From Paraburkholderia eburnea (GTDB taxonomy: Bacteria > Pseudomonadota > Gammaproteobacteria > Burkholderiales > Burkholderiaceae): 64,000 bases of DNA. The notes beneath the pieces are model-generated. The model made no database searches, was not told the origin of the DNA, and saw only the letters and a program-made list of their open reading frames with translations. The first letter of the stretch is position 1; each line of letters opens with the position of its first letter. Location of the stretch: contig NZ_PQGA01000012.1 of assembly GCF_002917095.1 (NCBI RefSeq), forward strand, positions 1 to 64,000, written 5' to 3'. The position numbers and the translations under genes were made by a program. Of the stretch, positions 17,092 through 25,546 are shown piece by piece.

Positions 17092-18186
17092 ATGCCCCAA
17101 TCTCCGTTGGAAAGCCGTTTGCGCTACGAATTTCGCAATGCGGAATTGTTGCGCCAGGCTCTCACCCACCGCAGTCACAGTGCCACGCATAACGAACGCC
17201 TCGAATTCCTCGGTGATTCGGTTCTGAATTGCGCGGTGGCGGCCCTATTGTTCCAACGTTTTGGCAAGCTGGACGAAGGCGATCTCTCGCGTGTGCGCGC
17301 GAATCTGGTCAAGCAGCAGTCGCTGTACGAGATTGCTCAGGCCCTGAATATCGCCGATGGCCTGCGTCTGGGCGAGGGCGAACTGCGCAGCGGCGGCTTC
17401 CGCCGCCCATCGATCCTGGCTGACGCGCTCGAAGCGATCTTCGGTGCCATCTTCCTCGATGGCGGCTTCGACGCCGCCCAGACGGTCATCAAGCGCCTCT
17501 ACGTGCCGATTCTCGATCACATCGATCCGCGCACGCTCGGCAAGGATGCCAAGACGCTGCTGCAGGAATACCTGCAAGGCCACAAGATCGCGCTGCCCAC
17601 CTATACGGTGGTGGCCACGCATGGTGCGGCGCACAATCAGCAGTTCGAAGTCGAATGCACGGTGCCCAAGCTCGATGTGAAGGTTTCGGGTTCGGGCGCC
17701 AGCCGTCGCGCGGCCGAGCAGGCTGCCGCGAAGAAGGCGCTCGACGAGGTGATGGCGGCCGCCCCCGCGCTGGTCACCAAGCCGCGCCGCTCGAAGGGCG
17801 CGCGCGCACCGAAGCCCGATCTGGAGGTCGTGCCGGGCGTGACCGGCGTGCAGGGCGCGCTCGATCTGCGCGCGCCGGAGCGCCGTGCGCGCGGTGAGCG
17901 TCCCACTACCGTCGCAGCGGCTGCCGCGGCGGCGGCAGCGGGTGAGGCCGCGCCGCTCGCGGTGATCCGCGCGGCGCACGTGCAGGACAAGGGTGCTGAA
18001 AAGGGCGCCGAGAAAGCCCCTGAAAAGACCGATCGCTTCGACGCCGTGCCTTCGGCTGCTTCGATCGCACCGCGCGCTTCGCGCAGTCACACGCAACATG
18101 GCGCACCGGACGACAAACCGTCGTCCGAAACCAGCGCCGACATCGGCGCGGCCGTGCCCGTGCGCGCAGCCGACGCCGGCCACTGA
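17092..18186 (+). CDS. rnc: Ribonuclease III with long C-terminal extension
   Basis: RNase III cuts double-stranded RNA, including the rRNA precursor. The catalytic domain has HNERLEFLGDSVLN (near residues 30-43) and the second acidic site in LADALEAIFGAIFLDGG; a dsRNA-binding domain ends near residue 222 (ASRRAAEQAAAKKALDEV). Residues after about 230 form a low-complexity Ala/Lys/Pro/Arg-rich tail of about 135 residues that most RNase III enzymes (about 226 residues) lack; long tails are common in Burkholderia. The start aligns with E. coli RNase III, yet no Shine-Dalgarno site precedes it. era follows, as in E. coli. Confidence 0.95.
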   Translation: MPQSPLESRLRYEFRNAELLRQALTHRSHSATHNERLEFLGDSVLNCAVAALLFQRFGKLDEGDLSRVRANLVKQQSLYEIAQALNIADGLRLGEGELRSGGFRRPSILADALEAIFGAIFLDGGFDAAQTVIKRLYVPILDHIDPRTLGKDAKTLLQEYLQGHKIALPTYTVVATHGAAHNQQFEVECTVPKLDVKVSGSGASRRAAEQAAAKKALDEVMAAAPALVTKPRRSKGARAPKPDLEVVPGVTGVQGALDLRAPERRARGERPTTVAAAAAAAAAGEAAPLAVIRAAHVQDKGAEKGAEKAPEKTDRFDAVPSAASIAPRASRSHTQHGAPDDKPSSETSADIGAAVPVRAADAGH

Positions 18187-18194
18187 TTCCACCC

Positions 18195-18227
18195 GGGCGC
18201 GCGATCCACGCGCGCCCCGTTTTATTT
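18195..18227 (+). terminator. Terminator-like hairpin between rnc and era
   Basis: A 9-bp all-GC stem (18195-18203 with 18209-18217, loop ATCCA) is followed by CGTTTTATTT. It lies 14 bases before the era ATG. rnc and era are usually coupled, so it may be a partial terminator or a processing site. Confidence 0.6.
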
Positions 18228-18240
18228 CCCTGGTCCGATC

Positions 18241-19146
18241 ATGAACGCTCCCACTTCCACTCCTGCCGGTTTTCGCTGCGGCATGGTCGCGATCGTCGGC
18301 CGTCCGAACGTTGGCAAATCCACGCTGATGAATGCGCTCGTCGGCCAGAAGATCAGCATCACCTCGCGCAAGGCGCAGACCACGCGCCACCGCATCACCG
18401 GCATCAACACGACCGAAGACGCGCAGTACATCTTCGTCGATACGCCGGGCTTCCAGACGCGTCACAGCACGGCGCTCAACCGCTCGCTGAACCGCGCCGT
18501 CACGTCGACGCTGAGTTCCGTCGATGCCGTGCTGTTCGTGATCGAAGCGGGCAAGTTCGGTCCCGACGACCAGAAGGTGCTCGACCTGATTCCGCCGGGC
18601 GCGCCCACGATCCTGATCGCCAACAAGATCGATCAGGTGAACGACAAGGCCACGCTCTATCCGTTTATCCAGGAAGTGCAGAAGCTGCGCGAATTCCGCG
18701 AGATCGTGCCGCTGTCGGCCAAGAATGCGGATGACATCAAGCGTCTGCTGGCGACGCTCAAGCCCTACCTGCCCGAAGGCGAGCCGATCTACGGCGAAGA
18801 CGACCTGACCGATCGCAGCGAGCGCTTCCTGGCCGCCGAGATCCTGCGCGAAAAGGTGTTCCGCTGGACCGGCGACGAACTGCCGTACACCAGCACCGTG
18901 ATCATCGAAAAATTCGAGCAGGAAGGCCGTCTGCGCCGCATCTTCGCGACCATCCTCGTCGAGCGCGATACGCAGAAAGCCATGGTGATCGGCCAGAAGG
19001 GCGCCAAGCTCAAGCAGATCAGCACCGAAGCGCGTCTCGACATGGAAAAGCTGTTCGACGGTCCCGTGTATCTCGAAACCTTCGTGAAGGTGAAGAGCGG
19101 CTGGGCCGACAACGAAGCCGGCCTGCGCGCCTACGGCTACGAGTAA
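18241..19146 (+). CDS. era: GTPase Era
   Basis: Era is an essential GTPase that binds the 3' end of 16S rRNA during 30S assembly. The 301-residue protein has G1 GRPNVGKS (20-27), DTPG, and NKID, followed by a C-terminal KH domain with VIGQKGAKLKQISTEARLDMEKL and the end YLETFVKVKSGWADNEAGLRAYGYE. All match the bacterial family, and the length equals that of E. coli Era (301). It lies between rnc and recO, the conserved order. No strong ribosome binding site is visible upstream of the ATG. Confidence 0.97.
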   Translation: MNAPTSTPAGFRCGMVAIVGRPNVGKSTLMNALVGQKISITSRKAQTTRHRITGINTTEDAQYIFVDTPGFQTRHSTALNRSLNRAVTSTLSSVDAVLFVIEAGKFGPDDQKVLDLIPPGAPTILIANKIDQVNDKATLYPFIQEVQKLREFREIVPLSAKNADDIKRLLATLKPYLPEGEPIYGEDDLTDRSERFLAAEILREKVFRWTGDELPYTSTVIIEKFEQEGRLRRIFATILVERDTQKAMVIGQKGAKLKQISTEARLDMEKLFDGPVYLETFVKVKSGWADNEAGLRAYGYE

Positions 19147-19214
19147 CGCGCAGCCCCGCGATCCCGGAACGCAACCCAGCGACGACAGCAATCTCAAGGT
19201 GCGAGTGAGCGGGC

Positions 19215-20222
19215 ATGAGTGACGGCGAAGCCGGAACCCTGAACGACGACTGGTCCGCGCCCGACGCGGGCGCCGACGACGCCGATTTCGAATCGCCCGG
19301 CGGCGATGCGACGCGCGCGCGGCGTTCGTCGGGTTCGAACATCCCGAGCGGCAAAAGTGGCGCGACCGCGCGCAGCCGTCGTCCGCGTCTGGCGGCATCG
19401 GGCGGCCGCGATATGAGCGAAGGCGCCGACGCCACGCTCGAGCGCCGCGCCACGCCTCGCAAGACCACGACCCGCTCGCAAGCGCCGCGCGCCTCGCGCG
19501 GCACGTCCGACTATCGCGTTGCCGAGCAGCCCGCCTTCGTGCTGCACAGCTATCCGTACCGGGAAACAAGCCTCATCATCGACGTGCTTTCGCGCGATCA
19601 CGGCCGCGTCGCGCTCGTCGCGAAGGGCGCGAAGCGCCCGCATTCGGCGTTGCGCGGCGTATTGCAGACCTTCCAGCCGCTCACGCTGAACTGGACCGGC
19701 AAGGGTGAAGTGCGCACGCTCACCGGCGCCGAATGGGTCGGCGGCATGTTGCCGCTCGCGGGAGACGCACTGCTGTGCGGCTTCTACGTGAACGAGCTGC
19801 TGGTCAAGTTTCTCGCCCGCGAAGACCCGCATCCCGCACTCTTCAACCATTACGTCGTCACGCTCACGCGCCTCGCGCACGATTTGCCGCCCGTGCAGGT
19901 GCTGCGATCGTTCGAGCGCGTCCTGCTGCGCGACACCGGTTACGCGCTGGCGCTCAACCGCACCGTCAACCGCAAGACCGTGATGGCCGAAGGCCGCTAC
20001 GTCTTCGATCCCGAGCGCGGCGTGCGCGAGGCGTCGGACGAATGGCCCTCGCAATGGCCGGTGCTGTCCGGCCAGACGTTGCTCGATATGGAAGAGGACG
20101 ATTACCATCGACCCCAGACCGTCGCGCAGAGCAAGGCGCTGATGCGTTTCCTGCTGAACACTTACCTTGGCGGCACGCCGCTCGCGACGCGCCAGATCCT
20201 GATCGACCTGCAGAACCTATGA
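19215..20222 (+). CDS. recO: DNA repair protein RecO with N-terminal extension
   Basis: RecO with RecR loads RecA on SSB-coated single-stranded DNA in the RecF pathway. The OB-fold begins near residue 101 (RVAEQPAFVLHSYPYRETSLIIDVLSR is the conserved start), and the helical core follows with GFYVNELLVKFLAREDPHP. The first 100 residues are Asp/Gly/Ser/Arg-rich low complexity absent from E. coli RecO (242 residues); an in-frame ATG at 19413 could give a shorter product. The TGA stop overlaps the pdxJ ATG (ATGA). The zinc-binding cysteines of Gram-positive RecO are absent, as in E. coli. Confidence 0.92.
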   Translation: MSDGEAGTLNDDWSAPDAGADDADFESPGGDATRARRSSGSNIPSGKSGATARSRRPRLAASGGRDMSEGADATLERRATPRKTTTRSQAPRASRGTSDYRVAEQPAFVLHSYPYRETSLIIDVLSRDHGRVALVAKGAKRPHSALRGVLQTFQPLTLNWTGKGEVRTLTGAEWVGGMLPLAGDALLCGFYVNELLVKFLAREDPHPALFNHYVVTLTRLAHDLPPVQVLRSFERVLLRDTGYALALNRTVNRKTVMAEGRYVFDPERGVREASDEWPSQWPVLSGQTLLDMEEDDYHRPQTVAQSKALMRFLLNTYLGGTPLATRQILIDLQNL

Positions 20223-20986
20223 GCTTCTTCCTGACTTCGCCCAACGTGATCGACCTCGGCATCAATATCGATCACGTCGCCACGCTGCGTAACGCGCGCG
20301 GCACGACCTATCCCGATCCGATCCGCGCGGCGCTGCTCGCCGAAGAAGCGGGCGCCGATGCGATCACGCTGCATCTGCGCGAGGACCGCCGCCACATCGT
20401 CGATGCCGACGTGCGCAAGCTGCGCCCGCTGCTCAGGACGCGCATGAATCTCGAATGCGCGGTGACGGCCGAAATGCTCGACATCGCCTGCGAGATCCAG
20501 CCGCACGATGTCTGCCTCGTTCCCGAAAAGCGCGAGGAACTGACGACCGAAGGCGGTCTCGACGTGGCGGGGCAGTTCGACGCGGTGGCCGCCGCTTGCC
20601 GTCAACTGGCCGACGCGGGCATCCGCGTGTCGCTCTTCATCGACCCGGACGAAACACAGATCCGCGCCGCGCACGAAGCAGGCGCGCCCGTGATCGAGCT
20701 GCACACGGGCCGTTACGCCGAAGCGCACGAAGCCGCCGAGCAGCAGCGCGAATACGAGCGCGTGGTGGCGGGCGTGAACTGCGGCGTGGGCCTGGGCATC
20801 AAGGTCAACGCGGGCCACGGCCTGCACTACACCAACGTGCAGCAGATCGCCGCGATCGAGGGCATCCACGAACTCAACATCGGCCACGCCGTGGTCGCGC
20901 ACGCGATCTTCGCGGGCTGGGAGAACGCGGTGCGCGAGATGAAGGCGATCATGGTCGCGGCGCGCCTCGCGGCCGCGCGCGCTTAA
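20219..20986 (+). CDS. pdxJ: Pyridoxine 5'-phosphate synthase
   Basis: PdxJ condenses 3-amino-2-oxopropyl phosphate and deoxyxylulose 5-phosphate into pyridoxine 5'-phosphate, the last ring-forming step of vitamin B6 synthesis. The 255-residue TIM-barrel protein starts with LGINIDHVATLRNARGTTYPDP, has the catalytic His in ITLHLREDRRHI, and ends with GHGLHYTNV and LNIGHAVVAHAIF, phosphate-binding segments of the family. The ATG overlaps the recO stop by four bases. acpS follows 55 bases later; recO-pdxJ-acpS is also the E. coli order. Confidence 0.96.
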   Translation: MSFFLTSPNVIDLGINIDHVATLRNARGTTYPDPIRAALLAEEAGADAITLHLREDRRHIVDADVRKLRPLLRTRMNLECAVTAEMLDIACEIQPHDVCLVPEKREELTTEGGLDVAGQFDAVAAACRQLADAGIRVSLFIDPDETQIRAAHEAGAPVIELHTGRYAEAHEAAEQQREYERVVAGVNCGVGLGIKVNAGHGLHYTNVQQIAAIEGIHELNIGHAVVAHAIFAGWENAVREMKAIMVAARLAAARA

Positions 20987-21041
20987 GCACAAGCAAGCGT
21001 ATTCGCGCTGCGCACGCGGCGCAATGAACGACGAGGAACGC

Positions 21042-21449
21042 ATGGCGATCTACGGCATCGGCACCGACATCATCCAGATCAGCCGCGTCGCGGCGACGAT
21101 GGAGCGCACCGGCGGACGGTTCGCCGAGCGCATCCTCGGCCCCGATGAGCTGAAGGTGTATCACGCCCGCAAGGCGCGTTCGGAGGTGCGCGGTCTCGCC
21201 TATCTGTGCACGCGCTTTTCCGCGAAGGAAGCGTTCTCGAAGGCGATCGGTCTGGGCATCCACATGCCGATGACCTGGCGCGCCGTGCAGACGCTCAACG
21301 CGCCCGGCGGCAAGCCTTATATGCTGGCCTCGGGCGAGCTTGCGCTCTGGCTCGACGAGCGCGGCATCACCACGCAGGTGACGATCACCGACGAGCGCGA
21401 CTACGCCGTCTCGTTCGTGATCGCCGAGACCGACCAGCCGCGCAGCTAA
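21042..21449 (+). CDS. acpS: Holo-ACP synthase
   Basis: AcpS transfers 4'-phosphopantetheine from CoA to the serine of acyl carrier protein, making AcpP functional. The 135-residue protein starts with the family signature MAIYGIGTDIIQISRV, whose Asp binds magnesium, and has the second metal and CoA motif RFSAKEAFSKAIG near residues 55-67. I chose the ATG at 21042 because GAGGA (21033-21037) precedes it; an ATG at 21024 is in frame but has no ribosome binding site. Its substrate AcpP is encoded 14 kb upstream. Confidence 0.95.
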   Translation: MAIYGIGTDIIQISRVAATMERTGGRFAERILGPDELKVYHARKARSEVRGLAYLCTRFSAKEAFSKAIGLGIHMPMTWRAVQTLNAPGGKPYMLASGELALWLDERGITTQVTITDERDYAVSFVIAETDQPRS

Positions 21450-21524
21450 ACTCCCGTTGCTGTTTTCCATTCCGCCGCGCACGTCTTGACGTGGTTCGAC
21501 GCGGCACTAATGCTCGACTAATCG

Positions 21525-22565
21525 ATGAAACGAATTCCCGGACCGGTGATGCTCGACGTGGTCGGCACGACGCTCAACGATGACGACGTGCGCCGCCTCG
21601 CGCATCCCTCCACCGGCGGCGTGATCCTGTTCGCGCGCCACTACGAAAACCGTGCGCAACTGGTCGCGCTGACCGATGCGATCCGCGCCGTGCGCGACGA
21701 TCTGCTGATTGCGGTGGACCACGAGGGCGGGCGCGTGCAGCGCTTTCGTACCGACGGCTTCACCGTGCTGCCTGCGATGGGGCGCTTGGGCGCGCTGTGG
21801 GACAAGGACGTGCTGCTCGCGACCAAGCTGGCCACCTCGGTCGGCTATATCCTGGCCGCCGAGTTGCGCGCCTGCGGTATCGATTTGTCCTTCACGCCCG
21901 TGCTCGATCTGGGCTACGGCCAGTCGAAGGTGGTGGGCGACCGCGCGTTCCATCGCGATCCGCGCGTCGTCACGCTGCTCGCCAAAAGTCTGAACCACGG
22001 TCTCGCGCTCGCCGGCATGGCGAACTGCGGCAAGCACTTTCCGGGACACGGCTTCGCGACGGCTGATTCGCATGTCGCCGTGCCGGTCGACGAGCGTCCG
22101 CTCGAATCGATCCTCGGCGAGGATGCGCAGCCTTACGACTGGCTCGGCCTGTCGCTGGCGGCGGCCATGCCCGGCCACGTGATCTATCCGAAGGTCGATG
22201 CGAAGCCGGCTGGCTTCTCGCGCATCTGGGTCCAGGAGATCCTGCGCGATCGCCTGCGCTTCACGGGCGCGATCTTCAGCGACGATCTGTCGATGGAGGC
22301 CGCGCGCCAGGGCGGCACGCTGACCGAAGGCGCGCGTGCGGCGCTGGAGGCGGGCTGCGACATGGTGCTGATCTGCAACCAGCCGCACGAAGCCGAGAAG
22401 GTGCTCGACGCATTGCGCACCGAGGAGCCCTCGCGCGAGCGCAAGGCATCGGCCAGACGCATCAGGAAACTGCACGGACGCGGCAAGGCGCTGAGCTGGG
22501 ACAAGCTCGTGGCCGATCCTGCGTATCTGTCGGCGCAGGCGCTGCTGCGTAGCGTGATGCCTTGA
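21525..22565 (+). CDS. nagZ: Beta-N-acetylhexosaminidase NagZ
   Basis: NagZ removes GlcNAc from anhydromuropeptides in the cytoplasm during peptidoglycan recycling, and its products control AmpC-type beta-lactamase induction. The 346-residue GH3 protein shows KHFPGHGFATADSHV (near residue 168), with the flexible-loop His of the family, and the nucleophile Asp in IFSDDLSMEAA. Length matches E. coli NagZ (341). It ends the long plus-strand run that started at yceD and is separated from the convergent regulator gene by a hairpin. Confidence 0.95.
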   Translation: MKRIPGPVMLDVVGTTLNDDDVRRLAHPSTGGVILFARHYENRAQLVALTDAIRAVRDDLLIAVDHEGGRVQRFRTDGFTVLPAMGRLGALWDKDVLLATKLATSVGYILAAELRACGIDLSFTPVLDLGYGQSKVVGDRAFHRDPRVVTLLAKSLNHGLALAGMANCGKHFPGHGFATADSHVAVPVDERPLESILGEDAQPYDWLGLSLAAAMPGHVIYPKVDAKPAGFSRIWVQEILRDRLRFTGAIFSDDLSMEAARQGGTLTEGARAALEAGCDMVLICNQPHEAEKVLDALRTEEPSRERKASARRIRKLHGRGKALSWDKLVADPAYLSAQALLRSVMP

Positions 22566-22581
22566 GCGCAGAAGCCTGAAG

Positions 22582-22623
22582 CAGAAACGGCGGCTCCTTC
22601 GATAAGAAGAGCCGCCGTTTCTG
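22582..22623. terminator. Hairpin between convergent nagZ and sigma54 regulator
   Basis: A perfect 14-bp stem (22582-22595 with 22610-22623) lies between two convergent stop codons and can serve both strands. T-richness after the stem is weak, so efficiency is uncertain. Confidence 0.7.
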
Positions 22624-22660
22624 TTTCGGGCTGGGCGTCCGGTGTGTCCGGGACGCTCGC

Positions 22661-24046
22661 TTAATTGAGGCGCATCCGTTGCAGCTTGTTATAGAGCGTC
22701 TTGGGGCTGATGCCGAGCAGCGACGCCGCGCGATGGCGCGTGCCGCCCACGGCGTCGAGCGTCGCGCGGATCAGCATTTCCTCGACATCGGCGAGCGGGG
22801 TGCCGACCGTCACCTGCACGCGGCCGCCGTTCGAATCGCGTCCCGACGCGCCGCTGCTTTCCTCGGCCTGCAGCGTTTCCAGCACGTCGCCCGACGCATG
22901 CCACGCGCGCTTCACGCGCTCCTGCAATTCGCGCACGTTGCCGGGCCAGTCGTAGGCCAGGCACTCGCGCACGAAGGAGGGCGCCACGAGCCGCGTCGTG
23001 CCCGTGAGGCCGCGCGAATGCGCCTCGAGATTCATTTCGTCGACGCAGGCGGCGGCCAGCAGCGCCGCGTCTTCCTCGCGTTCTCGCAGCGGCGGCAGTT
23101 GCAGCGCCGCGGCGTCCAGGCGCAGCCACAGATCTTCGTGCAGCATGCCCTGCCGGACCGCGTCGCGCGGCACGGCACGCGTGGCCGCGATCAGGCGGAA
23201 ATCGGTGCCCACTTCGCTGCTGCCGCCCACGCGCATGAAGGTCTGCGAGTCGAGTGCGCGCAGCAACGCTTCCTGCTGCGGGCGCGGCAGTTCGGTGAGT
23301 TCGTCGATGAAGAGCGTGCCGCCGCTTGCGTGATCGACCAGACCCGGCTCGCGCTGCTCGGCGCCGTTGAAGGCACCGCGTTCGTGGCCGAACAGAATGC
23401 TCGCGAGCGGCCGGCCGCCGGCGGCTTCGGCGGCGATGGCGCGCCCGTCGCACACCACGAACGGACCCTTGCGCCGGCGGCTGAGCTGATGCAGCGTACG
23501 CGCCGCGACTTCCTTGCCGGTACCGGGCTCGCCGTGCACGAGGATCGCCGATTCGGTGGGCGCGAGCTGCTCGATCGCGTCGTACACGTGCTGGATCGCG
23601 CTGCTGCGGCCAAGCATCGGGCCGAAGCGGCCGAGCAGACGCAGGCTTTCGCGCAGCGTGCGCACTTCCTCGGTCAGTTCGTACGGACGCGGGATGCGCG
23701 CAAGCAGGCTGCGCAGCCGCGGAATGTTGACGGGTTTGAGCAGATAGTCCCAGATGCCGTGGCGCAGGCCTTCGATCGCGCTTTCGACGGTCGCATTGCC
23801 GGTCATCACGATCACGGGCAGCGCGCCGCCGGGCGGCTGGGCGGGCAGGTGAGGCAGCAGTTCGAGGCCTCCGCCATCGGGCAGATTCAGGTCGACGAGC
23901 ACGACATCGGGGATGAAGCGCCCGAGTGCGGCGCGCGCGTCGGCCAGAGTGGCCGCCGTATCGACGGAGAAGCCGTCGGCGGCCAGGATGGCGGAGAGGC
24001 CTGACAGGCTATTAGGATCGTCTTCGACAATCAGGGCGTGTGGCAT
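22661..24046 (-). CDS. Sigma54-dependent response regulator (NtrC type) with GAFNGA loop
   Basis: The 461-residue protein has a receiver domain with phosphoacceptor Asp52 (VVLVDLNLP) and Lys104, an AAA+ domain with Walker A GEPGTGKE (172-179), Walker B TLFIDEL and arginine finger DFRLIAATR, and a Fis-type C-terminal helix-turn-helix (RHRAASLLGISPKTLYNKLQ). The loop that contacts sigma54 normally reads GAFTGA; here it reads GAFNGA (224-229). No histidine kinase is encoded next to it, so it is an orphan and its signal and targets are unknown. Related orphan NtrC-type regulators in Burkholderia act in motility, biofilm or stress; that role is not shown here. Confidence 0.85.
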   Translation of the reverse strand: MPHALIVEDDPNSLSGLSAILAADGFSVDTAATLADARAALGRFIPDVVLVDLNLPDGGGLELLPHLPAQPPGGALPVIVMTGNATVESAIEGLRHGIWDYLLKPVNIPRLRSLLARIPRPYELTEEVRTLRESLRLLGRFGPMLGRSSAIQHVYDAIEQLAPTESAILVHGEPGTGKEVAARTLHQLSRRRKGPFVVCDGRAIAAEAAGGRPLASILFGHERGAFNGAEQREPGLVDHASGGTLFIDELTELPRPQQEALLRALDSQTFMRVGGSSEVGTDFRLIAATRAVPRDAVRQGMLHEDLWLRLDAAALQLPPLREREEDAALLAAACVDEMNLEAHSRGLTGTTRLVAPSFVRECLAYDWPGNVRELQERVKRAWHASGDVLETLQAEESSGASGRDSNGGRVQVTVGTPLADVEEMLIRATLDAVGGTRHRAASLLGISPKTLYNKLQRMRLN

Positions 24047-24492
24047 GGCGGAATCGGCTTACCGAGGGGCAAGAAGCGGGCAAGAAGCGAGGCGAGAAGC
24101 GGGGCGCAAAGTGGCCGGACCGGCGCGATCGTCCACGCCGTGTCGCCACGCAAGGCGAGGGGCGCGACGTAGCGGCGCGCCAGGGCGCACGATACGGAGT
24201 TAGTCACCGAGAGCACCTGCGTGTCTCGAGTCAGATTGTTCAGTTCCGGTCCTCCCCAGATTGGCGCGTGGCAAGCCGCGCTGGCTGCGGCGTTTTCGAA
24301 TCACGATGAATCATTCGCCCGCAAGCCAGTCGCGCCGTACTTCCGCGCAGACCCGATGCGCCGCGCGATGCGGCGCTCGGGCCGTACTGCCCCCATGCTG
24401 CTGTTAGTCCGTCGGCAAGCCGCTTGAGCCGCTTGAACTGCTTGAGCCGCTATTGCCGCGGACTGACCTGGTATCCCGCTATGTTTGCCTGC
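24047..24492. other. Intergenic region between csbD and the sigma54 regulator, with a 9-bp tandem repeat
   Basis: This 446-base gap lies upstream of the minus-strand regulator. At 24419-24451 GCCGCTTGA occurs twice, then ACTGCTTGA, then a partial GCCGCT, all in a 9-base period. Apart from this I see no gene, RNA or clear promoter; it should hold the regulator's promoter on the minus strand. Confidence 0.5.
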
Positions 24493-24705
24493 TCAATCGT
24501 CGATCGGACGATGCGCGTCAAACCAGCGTTTCACTTCCTGCTCCGCTTCGTCACGCGTCTTGCCGTAACGCTCCTGGATCAGCCCTGCGAGACGATCGAG
24601 GTGTCCCTCGGCCTTGGTCAGCTCGTCGTCCGTCAACTCGCCCCATGCGGCCTTGGCCTTGCCGATCATCTGTTTCCACTTGCCTGCAGCGATGTCATTG
24701 TTCAT
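24493..24705 (-). CDS. CsbD family stress protein
   Basis: The 70-residue hydrophilic, charged protein matches CsbD/YjbJ: it begins MNNDIAAGKWKQMIGKAK and continues with WGELTDDELTKAEGHLDRLAG, the typical helical repeats of this family, which is induced by general stress and of unknown mechanism. AGGAGA lies 7 bases before the ATG on the minus strand. A 9-codon frame (MAWFLLISF) stands about 50 bases upstream in the leader. Downstream, on the same strand, lies the orphan sigma54 regulator after a 446-base gap. Confidence 0.9.
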   Translation of the reverse strand: MNNDIAAGKWKQMIGKAKAAWGELTDDELTKAEGHLDRLAGLIQERYGKTRDEAEQEVKRWFDAHRPIDD

Positions 24706-24880
24706 CTGTTTCTCCTGGTTTCGGTGGAAGGGCGCTTGCGCGCTATCTCAAAACGAAATCAGCAGGAACCATGCCATGAGCGTCTGGCCTCGCCGCTGCA
24801 ACATACGGTAATTTTAAGCGACTGCGAAACCGGTAAGGTTTTCCCATGCAGTCACAAACATACACGCTCGGGAAAAAAAG

Positions 24881-24906
24881 AAAAAGCGCCCCGAGGGGCG
24901 CTTTTT
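24881..24906. terminator. Bidirectional terminator after efp
   Basis: The stem GCGCCC/GGGCGC (24886-24901, tight CGAG loop) is flanked by A5 on the left and T5 on the right. It lies past the minus-strand efp stop (24989) and before csbD. Confidence 0.85.
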
Positions 24907-24988
24907 CGATTGCATCCGCCACGCATGGAGATTCGCATTGCGGCTGCTTTCGCGCTGCCGTGCGGCGCACCTGGCGCCGCGTTTGGGC

Positions 24989-25546
24989 TTATGCGCGGCT
25001 GCGGTACTCGTTCGTACGCGTGTCGATTTCGATCTTGTCGCCGATGTTGCAGAACAGCGGCACTTGCAGCTCGAAGCCGGTGTTCAGCTTGGCGGTCTTC
25101 AGAACCTTGCCCGACGACGTGTCGCCCTTGACAGCCGGTTCCGTGTAGGTGATTTCGCGCACGAGCACGGTCGGCAGTTCGACCGAGATCGCCTTCTCGT
25201 TGTAGAACACGACTTCGCAAGCCATGCCGTCTTCGAGGTAGTGCAGGGCGTCGCCCATCATCTCGCCTTCGACTTCGTACTGGTTGTAGTCGGCGTCCAT
25301 GAACACGTACATCGGGTCTGCGAAGTACGAGTAGGTCACTTCCTTGCGCTCCAGCACCACGACGTCGAACTTGTCGTCGGCCTTGTACACGGTTTCCATG
25401 CCGGCGCCGGTCAGCAGGTTCTTGAACTTCATCTTCACGACGGCCGAGTTACGGCCCGACTTGTTGTACTCGGCCTTCTGCACGACCATGGCGTCGTTGC
25501 CGATCATGACGACGTTGCCGACGCGGAGTTCCTGTGCGGTCTTCAT
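24989..25546 (-). CDS. efp: Elongation factor P, arginine (rhamnosylated) type
   Basis: EF-P rescues ribosomes stalled on polyproline by entering between the P and E sites. The 185-residue protein has three beta-barrel domains; the tip of domain I reads NKSGRNSAV, which places Arg32 where E. coli EF-P has the lysylated Lys34. Arg-type EF-P is rhamnosylated by EarP, whose gene lies 216 bases upstream on the same strand, so the modification pair is intact here. The C-terminus IGDKIEIDTRTNEYRSRA is conserved. The ribosome binding site is AGGACA. A strong terminator follows. Confidence 0.97.
   Translation of the reverse strand: MKTAQELRVGNVVMIGNDAMVVQKAEYNKSGRNSAVVKMKFKNLLTGAGMETVYKADDKFDVVVLERKEVTYSYFADPMYVFMDADYNQYEVEGEMMGDALHYLEDGMACEVVFYNEKAISVELPTVLVREITYTEPAVKGDTSSGKVLKTAKLNTGFELQVPLFCNIGDKIEIDTRTNEYRSRA

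Noticed and set aside
24424..25131. 235-codon open frame on the plus strand over csbD and efp
   Set aside because: It is antisense to two supported genes and passes through a terminator.
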